From Aphelocoma coerulescens (taxonomy: Eukaryota; Chordata; Aves; Passeriformes; Corvidae): a stretch of 64,000 nucleotides of DNA. Position numbers and translations under genes: made by a program. Of this stretch, positions 63,638 to 64,000 are shown one piece after another. Where the stretch lies: contig NC_091022.1 of NCBI RefSeq assembly GCF_041296385.1, positions 18,309,967-18,373,966 on the forward strand, given 5' to 3'. Numbering within the stretch: the stretch's first letter is position 1; every line of letters starts with the position of its first letter. The notes under the pieces were generated by a model. It made no database searches, was not told where the DNA came from, and saw only the letters and a list, made by a program, of their open reading frames with translations.

Positions 63638-63772
63638 ATGCGGCTCAGAGAGTCAAGAGTCTTTCCACGGTTCCTCCATAGTTTAGAGATGGAATAGCAA
63701 AATGAAAACAAGAAGAAAAATCCAGAGTTTACTCACAAATCAGTCGCTGTTCTTAGGGATCGGGGATCGTTC

Positions 63773-63790
63773 TGCTCTCATTATCCACCA
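63773..63790 (-). other. Candidate primer-binding site
   Basis: Two bases after the LTR end (...CTGTAACA then AA), the minus strand reads TGGTGGATAATGAGAGCA. TGG at this spacing is what a tRNA 3' CCA end pairs with. Only the first seven bases fit a common tRNA (alanine type), so the primer is not identified. Confidence 0.5.
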
Positions 63791-63792
63791 TT

Positions 63793-64000
63793 TGTTACAG
63801 TGGGGATACTGCAACACGCATATCAGACAATGAGGCCCGTGGAAAAGAAATAGATATGGACTGATTCTTGATAGATGTTTCAGAGAGATGTTTATTTCTC
63901 CAGCCCCATGGCCGGGGCTCTGCCGAGGAACTGAGGCAATCACGGGACCCGAGGGTCCCTGCCCGCGCAGGGGAACACGAAACAATCAATGGGGAACGAG
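63793..64000 (-). repeat. 5' LTR of the endogenous retrovirus, cut by the window end
   Basis: It aligns with the left part of the 3' LTR from the TGTTACAG terminus onward (both include GATACTGCAACACG, GGCCGGGGCTCTGCCGAGG and ACGGGACCCGAGGGTCCCTG). About 20 differences and small indels are seen over about 200 bases. U3 lies beyond the window. Confidence 0.88.

Larger units (their letters stand above)
61775..64000 (-). mobile_element. Endogenous retrovirus with a captured Y-box-like gene (5' end outside window)
   Basis: Two same-orientation LTR copies (61,775-62,308 and 63,793 to beyond 64,000) flank only about 1.5 kb. In minus-strand order the inside holds a candidate primer-binding site, a leader, a gag matrix-like fragment, a GC-rich region, a cold-shock-domain reading frame and a polypurine tract. 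No protease, polymerase or envelope is recognisable, so the element depends on helper functions. By eye the LTR copies are roughly 90% identical over the 200 bases available, which suggests an old insertion. The layout resembles transducing retroviruses in which a spliced host mRNA replaced viral genes. Confidence 0.85.

Overview
The window is vertebrate nuclear DNA, almost certainly from a bird. Both recognisable host genes have bird-like protein sequence, introns are compact, and GC-rich CpG islands mark the two promoters. A passerine is possible but is not shown by the sequence. Two host genes lie head to head. I assembled them exon by exon from splice sites, reading phase and family knowledge.

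Minus strand, 33,694 down to 12,092: SH3GLB1 (endophilin B1/Bif-1). Nine constitutive coding exons give an intact 366-residue N-BAR plus SH3 protein. Two in-frame alternative microexons (39 and 24 bp) sit in the large intron between exons 5 and 6. A strong CpG island (about 33,140-34,400) covers the promoter and first exon. The 3' UTR runs leftward into AT-rich DNA. Positions 1 to about 11,700 hold no coding gene that I can recognise.

About 34,400-41,050 is a gene-free spacer with a possible CTCF site. In mammals, from memory, the CLCA cluster lies between these two genes; no CLCA exon was recognised here.

Plus strand, 42,049 up to 60,945: ODF2L (outer dense fibre protein 2-like, a centriole/cilium coiled-coil protein). 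Sixteen coding exons give an open 637-residue frame. Its CpG island (about 41,100-41,700) contains a 30-bp minisatellite. Its first coding intron uses a GC-AG donor and carries a minus-strand LTR-like element (about 42,285-42,896). A short interstitial telomere repeat lies in a later intron.

Right end, 61,775-64,000 and beyond: a minus-strand endogenous retrovirus with two LTRs but no recognisable pol or env. Between the LTRs are a candidate primer-binding site, a short matrix-like gag fragment, a GC-rich stretch, and an open 185-codon frame with a Y-box-type cold-shock domain. That frame ends inside the polypurine tract. The layout (LTR, partial gag, intronless host-like gene, LTR) resembles a transducing retrovirus that captured a Y-box gene. 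It is the most interesting item in the window. The 5' LTR is cut by the window end.
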